DNA from: Proteles cristata cristata
Taxonomy: Eukaryota; Chordata; Mammalia; Carnivora; Hyaenidae
DNA: 64,000 bases
Direction of reading: 5' to 3'
NCBI GenBank assembly: GCA_017311185.1
Contig: JAESUZ010000771.1
Coordinates: 938,001 to 1,002,000 of the forward strand
Shown here piece by piece: positions 33,780-45,039 of this stretch; the first letter of the stretch is position 1; each line of letters starts with the position of its first letter. Made by a program: the position numbers and the translations under genes. A model generated the notes under the pieces. The model worked only from the letters and a program-made list of their open reading frames with translations, was not told the origin of the DNA and ran no database searches.

Positions 33780-34550
33780 ATGGGAAACTGTTGTGGAGTG
33801 GGTATAGGGTGGAGGAAGGATGGAAGTCTAAGTACCTATGTACTATCTGCTCAATTATTCTAAAACTACATCTATTGATTATTTTAAAAACTGTTGACCA
33901 GTTCAAGACAACACTGATGGAAAACTGATAGCAGAATATCCATCCTAAGAGTTGAGAGAATTCTAGTTACTTTTGTTTGCACAGACCTAGTGGGGGCTTA
34001 ACACAACAAACAGTCTTCTTAGTGGAATTCCAAATTAAAATTTTTGGTAATTCTAGTTCTTGAAAATTCTAGTATACAAAACCAGCTTTGAGAAATCCTT
34101 AATAACTCACTTTTCTGATAAGTAGTTTACGTAGTCTTTGGTTATTAGTAATGAATGGCCCACAATGGAAATATATACAGCTTTCCCAAAGAGGGGGTCA
34201 GCATTTTGGACTAAATCTATGGCTCACTGAAGGTCTGTCTTCTGGGCCATGTGTCATAAGCCATATGTGGTTATTGCCATTCTGGACAAGCAAGAACAGC
34301 GTGATAGGAGTTCTGTTCATTCTAACAGAGTTCTAACTATAGCACCAAGGGTCTTGTTTCCAGTAACTGCTGAGTTGTTCACAAATGAAATTCTGTCAAA
34401 CCCAAGACTCAGGGCAGTGGCCCTGTCCAGGAACCCCATGTCCTCCATTTTGCCTTGGTGGCCCTAGCTCTTTGTAACTGGAGGATGTTAAGGGGAAATG
34501 TCCATTTTCAGTAACCCTTGCCTCCCTCGTCTTTTGTGCTATGTCCACAG
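33780..34550. other. Intron sequence before SLC4A5 exon 2
   Basis: No repeat is recognised with confidence. The last 30 bases are pyrimidine-rich and end in the TGTCCACAG acceptor. Confidence 0.45.
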
Positions 34551-34742
34551 ACTGCCGTTCCATCCACATTGGGCTTTCGGTCCCCAGTTACCCTCAGAGG
34601 AAAAGAGATCAGCAAGGACATCTTTCAGGCCTGCAGAAGGTCTGCTGGGGCCTGCAGCCAGACAAGCCACAGCAGGAACTGACCGGCATGGGGAGCAGGG
34701 GAAGCAGCTGGGATGGCAATGTGGATCGTGTCAGCAGGACCC
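34551..34742 (+). CDS. SLC4A5: SLC4A5 second coding exon (cytosolic N-terminus)
   Basis: The exon is 192 bases, bounded by a TATGTCCACAG acceptor and a GTGAGTTC donor. It enters and leaves in phase 1, so it could be skipped without shifting the frame. Joined to the previous exon, it reads [17 protein letters not shown], then [15 protein letters not shown] and a Ser/Gly-rich end, VDRVSRT. This tracks the human segment I remember (PPIHIGLPVPTYPQRK...[13 protein letters not shown]...). The region is the variable, SLC4A5-specific part before the conserved band-3 cytoplasmic domain, with several Ser/Thr and basic residues. The open frame continues past the donor to 34996 without similarity, which supports the chosen donor. 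A stop-free read-through is not thought to be used. Confidence 0.97.
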
Positions 34743-35049
34743 GTGAGTTCTTGAGGGGTGTGTTGGGGGGAGCCATCCATCTGCTGGTGAGCCCAGCCCT
34801 GGGGGAGGTGGGTGGGTGGCAGAGGAGGGCAGGCCAGGGAGATTCTCTGGAGAATGCCTCAATGGTGCCTCACTGGGGTCAGGGCCGTCGGCACCTGCTG
34901 CCGTGCTGCCACTGCAGACCAAACTCCCTGCTCAGAGATGCCTTTAGTCAGGCTGAGCTCCATCTCTCTCTGGTGACTCTGAGACTTCTGCTCTGATCCA
35001 TCCCAAATTGGTTTTATGGATTAATTATCAGAATTATTTCCTCATTTCC

Positions 35050-35538
35050 GAGGCGCCTGGGTGGCTCAGTCGGTTAAGCGTCTGACTTCGGCTCAGGTCA
35101 TGATCTCACAGTTCATGAGCTCGAGCCCCACATCGGGCTCTGTGCTGACAGCTCAGAGCCTGGAGCTGCTTCAGATTCTCTGTCTCCCTCTCTTTCTGAC
35201 CCTCCCCTGCTCACGCCGTGTCTTTCTCTCTCTCTCAGAAATAAATAAAATATTAAAAAAAAAAAAATTTTAGGGGCGCCTGGGTGGCTTAGTCGGTTAA
35301 GCCTGGGTGGCTTAGTCGGTTAAGCGTCCGACTTTCGCTTGGGTCATGATCTCGCGGTTCATGGGTTCGAGCCCCGTGTCGGGCTCTGTGCTGACTGCCA
35401 GCTCAGAGCCTGGAGCCAATTTCAGAGTCTGTGTCTCCCTCTCTCTCTGACCCTCCCCTGCTCATGCTGTCTCTCTCTCTCCTAGAAATAAATAAAAATT
35501 TAAAAAAAATAAATTTTAAAAAAATAAATAAAAGAAAA
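35050..35538 (+). repeat. Tandem dimer of two SINEs between one duplication
   Basis: The older-type SINE at 35050-35272 is directly followed by a young-type SINE at 35273-35538 in the same orientation. One perfect 20-base duplication (ending CCTCATTTCC) lies at 35030-35049 and 35539-35558. The second SINE has a 23-base tandem duplication in its tRNA head (CCTGGGTGGCTTAGTCGGTTAAG at about 35279-35324). Confidence 0.95.
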
Positions 35539-35558
35539 AGAATTATTTCCTCATTTCC

Positions 35559-37252
35559 AAATTCCTGGAGGTCACACAACCATGACATGACTAACCTAAC
35601 TACAAACATGACTGTTTGGTATGAGCCATTGTGCTCAGTAAACTGAATTACCTCCACCCTTTCCTCACCTGAGCTTGATGGAATAGTCCAGAATTGTCTA
35701 GGCACCTGCATGGTAGCTTGAAGACCCCTGGGAAGCAGTCTCCCAGGCTCATAAATCCCCTGAGGCCTTTCTTTGCTGCTGAGGCAGTCAGTTCTGGACT
35801 GATTAAAAATCAGTCTTTTGTTCCTTCTCAGAGAAAGAAAAATATCGGTCTAAAAAGAGGAGTGAAAAGTCTGGAATCCTTGGAGCGCAGCTGTGATATT
35901 TTATTCTTTTGAGACTTTACTGTTTCTAGGAACATGATTTCACCCCAGCATATCCAAAATCTGCCAAGATATGGTATCTCACTATTCTCTATATTTCCAC
36001 TGTCTTGAGCAAGGAGCAAAAGGAGTTAGTTTACCATCTAAACCTTCAAAGGAATGTCAGAGCCAGTAACAGGGTTTCAGCATCCCTATAGGAAGAGATC
36101 TGACATCTGACATTCATGCTCCCAAAGGCCAACTGAGCCACTCCAAACTTGTCGCTGCCCTGAACAGCTGTTCTTGTCGCACCAAGTCTACTAAGGCCTG
36201 TGGCTTTTCCAGATTAAATGTGTCTATGTGGGAGATAGGATAGTGGAAGTCCTTTGGAGCTGTCTAGCATAAGAGATGAGCTTTGATTAAAACATGCATA
36301 TGCACACATAGACGCAAACACATATGCATATGCATGTGCACCTGTACCTGTGCAGAGGTAGGAATATCAGAGACCCAGAGGAGAGCAAGCCTGTTGGGAA
36401 AGACCTCCCAGTCCCCATGTTGGATCTGGATGCCTCACATTCACTTTTTGGAGCATTCTCCTGTAACCCCACCACCTCCCCCACCTTAGGGATAAGGTCC
36501 CCCTTTGAAAATCAACTTTTCTGGGCCTCTTCTGAGTCATGGAAGAAATATATAACATGGCAGGTTATTGTGGTGGGTAGATGAGTATGGTAGGCATTTA
36601 ATATATATTAGTTTAATTAATACACATTAACCCAATTTAAGAGCAAGGAGCCCAAGTCTGTTTCCTCTACAAGCGGATATTGGTTTGGTTTGGCTGTCCT
36701 CACTGGTACCAAGGGCTTCTGAGATCCTAATGGTGGAAGGGGTGTGAAAAGTTATTAAATTCTTCTACTTGCCTGATATTAAACAATTTTGGGACCACTA
36801 AAAGATCAAAACCACCCCAAGATGAGCAGGAAAGGAGAGAAAGGCTGTTTTCCAGCCAGGCATTTGAGGCTTATAATATTGTTTAAAGTCCTTAGGACCA
36901 AGGATATACATCCTGTGGTCTTCCATTCTCATTTCTAATGAGGAAGGAGCATGGGTTGGGACAGAGCACATATTTGTCTCTAAAGCATCTTCTCCATGAA
37001 CAGTTCCTGAGACAGCTATTTCCAACATAGGTACAAAGACAGTTGGGGTCCTTTTAGAGTCTGAAGCTTTAAAATGGGGTACCTTCCTTGTTAAGACACA
37101 AATTTGTGTCTTGGAAGGATACATCTTGGAGAGAGGTAGGGGAAAGGAAGAAGGAAAAAGAGAAAAGAGGATCATTCTAGACCTTTTATGTCCCGTTCAG
37201 GGAAAGGAGCAGGTAGGAAAGCAAATTCAAATCTATTCCCCAGAGGAAGTCT
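35559..37252. other. Intron sequence; alternating CATATGCA stretch at 36294-36356
   Basis: No gene recognised. The purine-pyrimidine alternating stretch (ATGCATATGCACACATAG...CATATGCATATGCATGTGC) is low-complexity and self-complementary. Elsewhere I see nothing supported. Confidence 0.45.
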
Positions 37253-37354
37253 GGGGCACCTGACCAGCTCAGTCAGTAGAGGAATTCTTTATCTTAGGGT
37301 TGTGAGTTCAAGCCTCATAATGGGTGGCATAGAGATTACTTAAGGAAAAAAAAA
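37253..37354 (+). repeat. Short tRNA-derived SINE variant
   Basis: GGGGCACCTGACCAGCTCAGTCAG is followed by TTGTGAGTTCAAGCC and a tail TTACTTAAGGAAAAAAAA. It is the same short class as the copies at 6472-6595 and 55148-55254. Confidence 0.8.
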
Positions 37355-38941
37355 CCCTCCCCAAAGAAGCCTATATTTTCTCTCTCTTCTTATCTGTTGA
37401 CACCTTAAAACCTGGATCTCCTGGAATTATCAACATATACAGCATTCCCTCCCTAGCCATGAGAGCTAACAAACAAAAAAATCCTATTAGAAGAGAATCC
37501 TGAGTTATTGACACTAATACCTTGAGGAGAAAATTAGGGTTGAGCATCCATGTTTGCAAGTGAACCAGTGAAAGTCTTAATACATGGAAAGTTTTCATAA
37601 ACTATACAGTAGCCAGATTTACCCTATTCCTTGAGAATTAGCTGAAGTGGACTCTAGTCTCCCTGGCCTCATCCAAGGGAAGGTCTAAATTTCTATGCCT
37701 TCTCAGGGGCTGTCAGTCTCACTGTCTGGCTCCGAGTCCCTCCGTAGTGGGCTTGTCATCTCACTATGTTTCACCTTCTATACTTGTTCTCTGCCTTCAC
37801 CTCCAGGCCAGTTCAGGCATGGAGTTCAGATTGTCTTTGGTTTCCCCTAAGATGGTTATGTTTGGCATATATATGACTAGAAGGCTTTGCTGAAGGTTCA
37901 GAACCAAGTTTAAGGTTGCAGAGATACGTACTTTTTAAAATGAGATACTAGATATCCGTGTTCCTCTGGCCACTGGAAATTTCCCCCTGCTCATTTTTCC
38001 GTGAAGTTCCAGCCTCATATCACAAAGACTGGGGGGACTTCTGCCCACTCCTGTCCCTTCCTGAATCCCCTCATATGTTCTTGTTTTCAGTGCTGAGCCC
38101 CCTCCTCACATATACGTGCAGTCCTCTCCTTTCCCTCCTTAGGTCAGGGCCCATTTTTGCACAGCTGAGGCCACATAATGGGTTAAATGAACCACAAAGA
38201 CCTATCTCCTCTAAGTCTAGAGGAGCCCTGAAAACCTGAAAGAGGCCTCAACATTTCCTTCTGTCCCTACTCCTTCCCCAGGGTCCTCTGCATGCCATGT
38301 CAAGATTCTGTGTGTGAATCAGACCCCCACACCCTTGTTGGCTTAGACGGGAGAAGCAGCAACTATCTAATTTGATAAATAACAATTTCTTCACTTTACT
38401 GCATTTATAGTCACCAAAACAAAACAATAAAAGTCATATGCTATGAAGACTACAGGTGACATTTCATACACCTGAAATTATAAATCATGGATATGGTACA
38501 ATCAATGGCTCCCCTTAAATGTCAGAATCTCCTCCTCTGAGGCTCCAGTGAGATGAGTGTCATTGCTTTCTTTTTTCTGAGGTGTCCCCTGCAAATGTTC
38601 AGGGTCTCTTTGATATCATATTGAGGTTGATGTCCTTCCTGAGGAAAACTGGGGGATCTCTTATTTGGATTTAGTTGAATCTCCCCCTTGCCCAACACAC
38701 CAAGATCTTCCAAGCCTTGGTTCCAGCCCCTAGCATGTAGGAGAGCCAGCAGTGCCCTGGCCAGGCTCTGCCAGTCCTCTGACACAGGTCCTCACTTGGC
38801 CAGGACCAGGGCCAAGGGCAAGGTTTCTTTTCCTTGGGTTTCCTTCTTTTTGTGCTTTTGGCCTGCTCTGCCATTGCTTTACTCCCCTCTTTTACTGATT
38901 CCCCATTCTTTCTTATTCTAACTATTCTTACTACAGTAACT
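37355..38941. other. About 1.6 kb of intron with no recognised feature
   Basis: I see nothing that can be supported beyond short open frames. Confidence 0.4.
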
Positions 38942-38954
38942 CAAACATTCTTTG

Positions 38955-39155
38955 ATGTATGTTTATTTTTGAGAGAGAGAGACATAGAGTGAGCAGGGGA
39001 GTGGCAGAGAGCAAGGGAAACAACAGAATCCAAAGCAGGCTCCAGGCTCTGAGCTGTCAGCACAGAGCCCGATGCAAGGCTGGAACTCACAAACCATGAG
39101 ATCATGACCTGAGCCAAAGTCAGACACTTAACCTACTAAACCATCCAGGTGCCCC
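38955..39155 (-). repeat. Older carnivore SINE
   Basis: CAAACATTCTTTG (38942-38954) and CAACATTCTTTG (39158-39169) flank it. The diverged head ends CCATCCAGGTGCCCC. Confidence 0.93.
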
Positions 39156-39304
39156 AACAACATTCTTTGTAACGCTTACACTTGCAGTTTTTAAAAAGGT
39201 ATGAAGAAGAAACTCTCCATATCACAAAACTTCCTCTAAGGGACACTCATGGTTAAGAAGGTAATTTGATCATAAGTTTCAGAAACCTACTTGAGCTAGC
39301 TTGG

Positions 39305-39307
<3 letters not shown>

Positions 39308-39362
<55 letters not shown>

Positions 39363-39380
39363 CGCGCACGCACGCACACA
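39308..39380. repeat. (TG)n(CG)n(CA)n composite microsatellite
   Basis: About 23 TG units run into about seven CG units and then CACGCACGCACACA. The whole is alternating purine-pyrimidine and partly self-complementary. Confidence 0.97.
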
Positions 39381-39924
39381 GGTGTTATTACAAGACCAGT
39401 GCTTTCCATGGTCCCAAAGCAGAATAAACAGCTGGGTTCAGTGAGTAGACACAGACCCTGCCCCTGCCTCTCCTGTGGGTCTGCTCCATTCTCCTCTCTC
39501 TGTAGCCTTTTCCTGCTTCTCTATGCCCTTGTCTTCCAGTTTACATGATTTCTCTTCCAGAGACCGTCAGGAAAGACCCCAGCTATCTTAGAGACCCAAT
39601 TCAAAATTTCCAGGCTCAGATGTCCAATGAACTGTTTGTGGTCTGATTAACTGTAGCCATGGGGCACAGGTCATACATTTTACAAACACAGCTGCCAGAG
39701 GATCATCCTTTTGGGGAGGAGTATGGGCTGGGCTGACATACCTAACACTACCATGATGAGGAATCCCTATAATCACTAAAAGGGGTATATTTTTCTTCCT
39801 CTTCTTTTCTCAGAGAGCACATTTAGAGTTTTGGGACAGCTTCTTAGAAAAAGAATTTTGCTGTTCATAAAATTAGGACTTGGGGCTTTTATACTACCTC
39901 TCAAGACCCACCTCATCCAATTGT
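39381..39924. other. Intron sequence with no recognised feature
   Basis: I identified no repeat or exon. Confidence 0.4.
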
Positions 39925-39933
39925 AAGAATGAC

Positions 39934-40139
39934 ATTAAATGTTTTATTTTATTTTTATATTATTTTTGAGAGACAGAGGGAGACAGAGTACAAGTAGGGG
40001 AGGGGCAGAGAGAGGGAGACCCAGAACCTTAAGCATGCTCCAAGCTGTCAGCACAAAGCAGGGTTCAAACTCACAAACTATGAGATCATGACCTGAGCTG
40101 AAGTCGGCCACCCAACTGCTTGAGCCATCCAGGCACCCC
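39934..40139 (-). repeat. Older carnivore SINE
   Basis: The short duplication AAGAATGAC lies at 39925-39933 and 40142-40150. The head is diverged, GAGCCATCCAGGCACCCC. Confidence 0.9.
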
Positions 40140-40304
40140 ACAAGAATGACTAGAATGCTAGGTCAGTCTCCCACTCCCCAATATTCAGTGTCCTTGAGCT
40201 ACACAAAATCCCCACCCAGCTCAACCTCCAACAGCATTTCCTTGTCCTTGGCTCCTTTCTTGCCAAGCCTAATCCCGGCTGTTACGCTCATGAGTGCTAA
40301 TCAG

Positions 40305-40440
40305 TGAATTCATTCACCCGGCAAATATTTATTGAGTGCCCATGCTGTGTGAGCCCTGTGCTGGGGGCCAGCAGCTTGATGTGAGCAAGGTAGACTCTGA
40401 CCTCTCAAAGTTGGCCATCTAGAGATGGAGCCATGTGGAA
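40305..40440 (-). repeat. L2 fragment
   Basis: TCATTCACCCGGCAAATATTTATTGAGTGCCCATGCTGTGTG...GTGCTGGGGGCCAGCAG follows L2 3' sequence in reverse. Confidence 0.65.
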
Positions 40441-41079
40441 CTCAAGACAGAGGGAGAGAACCTCTGAAAGGGCTCACCCAAGGCCCCAGCCCCAGGACCA
40501 GGTCCTCATCCTGACTTCCTGACTGTCCTAATTGCCTTCTGAGTTTTTACTAGGAGTTGAAGACTGGCTCGTTTGTAGTCTGCTAGATCATTTTGTGCTT
40601 TGCTCATCCAATGACTGGACGGACCCCACCCAGTAAAAGCACAGTTCTGCGTGTTTCTTTTAGTGTGCTTCCTGAAGCTTGTTCCTGCAGGGTTATGTTT
40701 CTCCCAGCAACTGCTGGGGCCGTCCTACAGGTGGGCCGTCGCTATGTGACTCTCACTGTGTGCTATCAGCCACAGGAGCTATTACCTGTGGCATTTCTCA
40801 TTATGCGGATTAACTTCTGATGTGCTGCACGCACGTGGGGCCTGCAGTGCATTAGAGCCACCCTGATCCAGGAGCCCAGCGTGTGGTTTGCTAAATCTTC
40901 TGTGGGCAGGAGGGAGGGACAGGGAGAGTGGAAGGGCCTCAGGGTGGAGGGTAGGGAGGCAGCATGGGAGCAGCATGAGAATTTGGAGGCTGAAATGGAT
41001 TGAGGCCTTGGAATGTTTAAACGGCCAGGCTGATGACTGGGAACCAGGGAGAAAGGTGTCAGATCTACAATGATAGCAG

Positions 41080-41300
41080 TATCATTTATTGGGTGACTGG
41101 TGTATACCAAGCACTGTGCCACTGTGCCAACGGCATCACATATATTATCTTCCTGAATGGCTATCACAATCTAGTGAGGTAGGTTTGATTATTCCCACTT
41201 TATAGATGGGGAAACTAAGGCTCAGAGAGCTTAAATGCTTTGCCAAAATCCTACTGGTAGTAATTAGCAGTCTGGCGTTAAACCCAGGTCTGGGCTCTTA
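41080..41300 (-). repeat. MIR
   Basis: TTTATAGATGGGGAAACTAAGGCTCAGAGAGCTTAAATGC...TTAAACCCAGGTCTGGG is a clear reverse MIR core. Confidence 0.85.
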
Positions 41301-42128
41301 AAGCACCACATGGATAAAGAGAATCTTCTGGCACTCTTGGCTATCTCTCTTTGGTTGTTTCGGGTTCATCCACAGCCCCTGACCCAGTGTGGCATGAAGT
41401 AGCTGCCCAGTAGCGCTCAAGGGGAGATGGGCCAACTCAGCCACAGGGCCATGTGAGCTGTAGAGCCTGGGACCCTGGGGACGGGCCCATCTACTCACTG
41501 TCCTGTCCCTCTGAGAAGCCCAGCATGGCAGAAACTTTTGGATGGTGGTGTTTGCTTGGAGCTCAGCACCCAAACAGACACCTCTGACCTTCTGCTGCTG
41601 TTTCCTCAGCTTTAAAGTGGGTACCCTCGAGCCTCGAGTCTCAGGTATGAAAATGTGAGTGGGACTAGCCCCGGGCCAGCGGGCAGTGTGGGGTGGAAGA
41701 TGTCAGTGGACTTTGTTCTCCTCCAGGCTCCCCTAACTTGCAGCCTGATGGGGCCTTTCTGTGGTGCAAACTGGGTCTCCAATTTCTCTTCTGTGAAGTG
41801 AAGGGCTTGGATTTGACAACAGCTAAGCTCCCTCCTAGCCCTGAGACTTAGAGAATCCAGGGCTCAGCACCCCTTGGAGCAGCAGCCGCCCAGTGACCTC
41901 TAATCAACCTTGGCACATTCTAAGTACTCAGTAAGAACTTGTTGAACCAAACCCAGGAGATTAGGAGTTTCTCAGTAGAGCAAAATAATTCCCTAGTGGG
42001 GTTCACCATGCAGCCTCAAGTGACCAGTTCCCACTGTCCATGGGCTTCAGGAAACATCCACTGAGTGATGGTATTTGATACTTTGTCCTAAAAGTAGATA
42101 AAGAGAGGATCAGGAGTCTGGGTGTACA
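41301..42128. other. Intron sequence; possible MIR-like piece at 41790-41960
   Basis: GTGAAGTGAAGGGCTTGGATTTGA and CTAAGTACTCAGTAAGAACTTGTTGAA are weakly MIR-like. Nothing else is supported. Confidence 0.35.
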
Positions 42129-42141
42129 GTTGGGGACAGAG

Positions 42142-42357
42142 GGGTGGCTGGGTGGCTCGATTAGTTAAGCATCTGACTCTTTATTTTGACTCAGGTCATG
42201 ATCCCATAGTTCTTGGGATGGAGCCCTGCATCGGGCTTTGCACTGACATCTCTGCTTGGGATTCTTTCTTTTTGTCTGCTCCTCCCCTTCTCACATGAGC
42301 TTTCTCTCTCTCTCTTTGAAAAATAAATAAACTTTAAAAAATAGTAAAAAAAAAAAT
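42142..42357 (+). repeat. Carnivore SINE, older type
   Basis: The exact duplication GTTGGGGACAGAG lies at 42129-42141 and 42358-42370. The plus-strand copy has a diverged head. Confidence 0.95.
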
Positions 42358-42449
42358 GTTGGGGACAGAGAAAAACCAGCTGCATGGAACATTACTGACC
42401 AAGCGTGGTTAGTTTGAAACCCGAGACCCCACAGCAACCCTCCCTAACC

Positions 42450-42790
42450 ATCCCACCTCCGGGCGCTGTGTGGCTGAGAGAACTCTGCCTTGGCAATCAC
42501 TCTCCAGCCACTCACCTGCAGCCAAGGCTCTTAAGGAGGCCCCGGGGAGTCTCAGGGCAAATCCTACCTTCGCCTTTATAAAGGGGCCTGAGGAGAGGTG
42601 CCGGGGCTCTTCTGGAGCCCTCATGGGGGAGGGGGGGACAGGGGCTGTTCCGTCAGTGCTCTCACAGACCCGCAGCTGCACCGCCCTGCCCCTACTGCTG
42701 TGAAGACCCGGCTGCTTGCCCCAGCCTCAGCGCTGCTGAGCCCTTCTCTCTCCAGTGCACTTAAGGACCCCTGCCCCCCACACTGCTCTC
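42450..42790 (+). promoter_or_regulatory. GC-rich block with TATA-like motif; possible internal promoter (weak)
   Basis: This is a G+C-rich stretch with more CpG than its surroundings. TTTATAAAG at about 42574-42583 lies directly upstream of a G-rich segment. It sits in the intron before the exon that begins RSPAAEQL. In the related gene SLC4A4 a separate promoter in the equivalent place makes the NBCe1-A N-terminus. There is no direct evidence of transcription here; the TATA-like motif could be chance. Confidence 0.15.
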
Positions 42791-42791
42791 A

Positions 42792-42794
<3 letters not shown>

Positions 42795-42854
<60 letters not shown>
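42795..42854. repeat. (TC)n(AC)n compound microsatellite
   Basis: About 18 TC units are followed directly by about 12 AC units. Confidence 0.97.
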
Positions 42855-42855
<1 letters not shown>

Positions 42856-43054
42856 TCTTTCATACAGTATCTTTCATTCACCCTCAATATAGTCTTACAG
42901 TCTTTCTTGTGCTACATCTCTTTTCTCTCCCACATATAACTTTCTCTATCACCCCAGTCTTTTATGCATTCCTTCCCTCTCTCTGTTTCTTTATCTGTTT
43001 CTCTCCCTCTTCTGTCTCCACACCTCCCCTGGTGCATAACTGGAAACAAAGTGA

Positions 43055-43182
43055 GTTTGTTGTGACCGGTGGGGAAGAGAACGTTTGGAGGCAGTGGCCA
43101 GGGCACAGCAGCAGAGACAGGCTGGGGCCAGAAGCAGTGCCGGCAGCTGGAGACCTCAGCGCTCAGCTATTCCTGGGAGCAG
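43055..43182 (+). other. Candidate unannotated exon with phase-1 donor (weak)
   Basis: A purine-rich, G+C-rich stretch ends GGGAGCAG followed by GTAATG, a plausible 5' splice site at 43183. In the longest frame through it (ending ...LSAQLFLGA) the donor leaves one base. It would join the SLC4A5 exon at 47990 in frame, giving Gly-Ser-Pro-Ala-Ala. A long pyrimidine tract lies upstream (42940-43030). There is no convincing start codon or unique acceptor. In-frame joining has a one-in-three chance. Confidence 0.12.
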
Positions 43183-43284
43183 GTAATGCCCGAGAGAGGG
43201 CTGGTTCAGGCATCCTGCTCTCTGCCCTATCTATCTCTCCATTGATTGTTCCATTTATTTGTCTTGTTATTTGGCCTTGAAGGG

Positions 43285-43590
43285 AAAGGGGATTCCAAAT
43301 TTAGGGAACAGTAGGCACAAGGATCCGAGGAGTATGAGGTGTGTGGTCTGCTGTGGCTAGGTCCAGGGTATCTGGGATTGGGGGGTGGCTGGGGTCTGGG
43401 GTCAGGGTAACTGGGTTCCAGGGCGTCTAGCTGAGAAACCTGATAGAACTTAAAAAGACAGGTAAGGTCTAGATCGCATGGGAAGTTTTGGGCCAGGTCA
43501 GTGACCCTAAGCTCTAGGTAATACTCAGCCATTGAAGGCTTTTCACTTGGAGAGTAACCTGATCAAATTTACATTTTAAAAGTTGTTCTT
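43285..43590 (-). repeat. L2 fragment
   Basis: GGAACAGTAGGCACAAGGATCCGAGGAGTATGAGG...CTTTTCACTTGGAGAGTAACCTGATCAAATTTACATTTTAAAAG follows the L2 order in reverse. Confidence 0.7.
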
Positions 43591-44199
43591 GAGCTCCGCT
43601 TGCTTCCATCCTCTCAGAATCAAATAGTCATAGCCTTCTCCCAATGTAAAGAAAAAATAAGGTTATTTGTTCAATTGTTAGTTTTTCTTCTATAAAATTT
43701 TAAGCTTTGTCTGCTAGTAAGGGTCAGCAATCCATAACCCAATGAAAAGATGATGTTTAAAGTAATAAAATACTTTATTTTATTTAGAAATAAAATTCAT
43801 TTAAATAAATAAGGCAGATTGAGCTATATACAGATAAATTTATAATTTCTGCTAGCAAAATTATTTCTAACTCAAATGCAAAATATTTTATGGTGCTGCT
43901 CAAAGAGCACCATGACTCCCAGGGGGGTGTCACGTGAACATGTTTGACATGTTTTAGGCAAACTTGTCTGCCACATAGGGAATAGGGGTGGATCAGGCAA
44001 CCAGAAGCAGCAGTGACAGCGGGAGGCTCTTGCAGCAATAGCAACAGGAAATAAAGAGAACCTGAGCCAAGATGGTGGCAATGAGGAGCAAAAAAGGGAG
44101 AGCAAGGGGAAAATATTTAGGAAGCAAGGAAAAGAAGTTAGTGTCTGATTGGACATGAACGATAAGACAGAAAGAGGCTTCAGGAGTGAGTCTGATATT

Positions 44200-44640
44200 T
44201 CTTATCTGAATGGCTGGATGGTTAGGTGCTATCATTCAAAACAGAGAATGGCAGGAATAAGGGGCTGTTTTGAATCTATTGAGATTGATTTGAGGTGCAG
44301 AATTCCCAGGTGGAATAATCCAGTTGACAGTTGGAAATGCTCAATACAGGCAGGGCCCAGAGACATGGGTGACCTCATCTACAGGGTGACATCATAAAGA
44401 ACACAGGATGGCCCAAGAAAAGTACAGAAGGAGGAGAGAAGGTCAAGGGGAAATCTTGGGGAAGATGAAGATTTAAGTGAGACAGGCAAGAGGGGCCAGG
44501 GAAAGATACTGAGGATTCCTTGAAGAGATAGGAAAAAATATCAAGAAAGTGTTGTGTTTTGAGAGCTAAGAGTAGCATTTCAGTTCAGAGGGAGCAGTCA
44601 GCCCCACTGATGCCCCAGAGAAATAAGACAGACCTGTTGG
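44200..44640 (-). repeat. L2 fragment
   Basis: GAGATTGATTTGAGGTGCAGAATTCCCAGGTGG...CAGTTGACAGTTGGAAATG matches L2 (-). The right part is more diverged. Confidence 0.6.
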
Positions 44641-44864
44641 TTTGATTGGTTTTTTAACCTACTGGTTTGAGAATAAGATAACAAGAGCAATCTGAGGGCA
44701 GAGTTGTAAACTCAGGTGCATAGCATAAAGGAGATTAGCAGGGAAGATTAGGGAGCTCCAGGAGATAAACAGCCAAGTAAAATAATCCTTCCAGAGGAGA
44801 GAAGAGAACAAGGGTGGGGAGCTGGGAAGAAGGAGGCTTTAATCACACCTTCCCTTCAAAAGCT

Positions 44865-44945
44865 GGGGACTGTGGCAAACTAAAATACATATGCCCATAA
44901 CATTGTGTGTCAACAATACTTAAATAAAAGAACTTTTAAAAATGT
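44865..44945 (+). repeat. L1 3' tail
   Basis: ACATTGTGTGTCAACAATACTTAAATAAAAGAA matches the generic L1 3' terminus in sense orientation. Confidence 0.55.
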
Positions 44946-45039
44946 GTATGCCCACCTAAAGAAGGCAGCCATCACTCAGCTCTAGTTGATTATTGCCAAG
45001 CAGTAATGTAGGCATAGTCATCAGATCATCTGAATTTTC

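Noticed and set aside
34541..34996. 151-codon frame as an independent small gene
   Set aside because: The first part is the SLC4A5 exon, and the frame runs into the intron after the GTGAGTTC donor, where similarity stops.
42909..43280. 123-codon frame as a complete alternative N-terminus
   Set aside because: The part before about 43055 is pyrimidine-tract translation, and the ATG lacks context. Only the donor at 43183 is worth noting, and it is given as a weak candidate.
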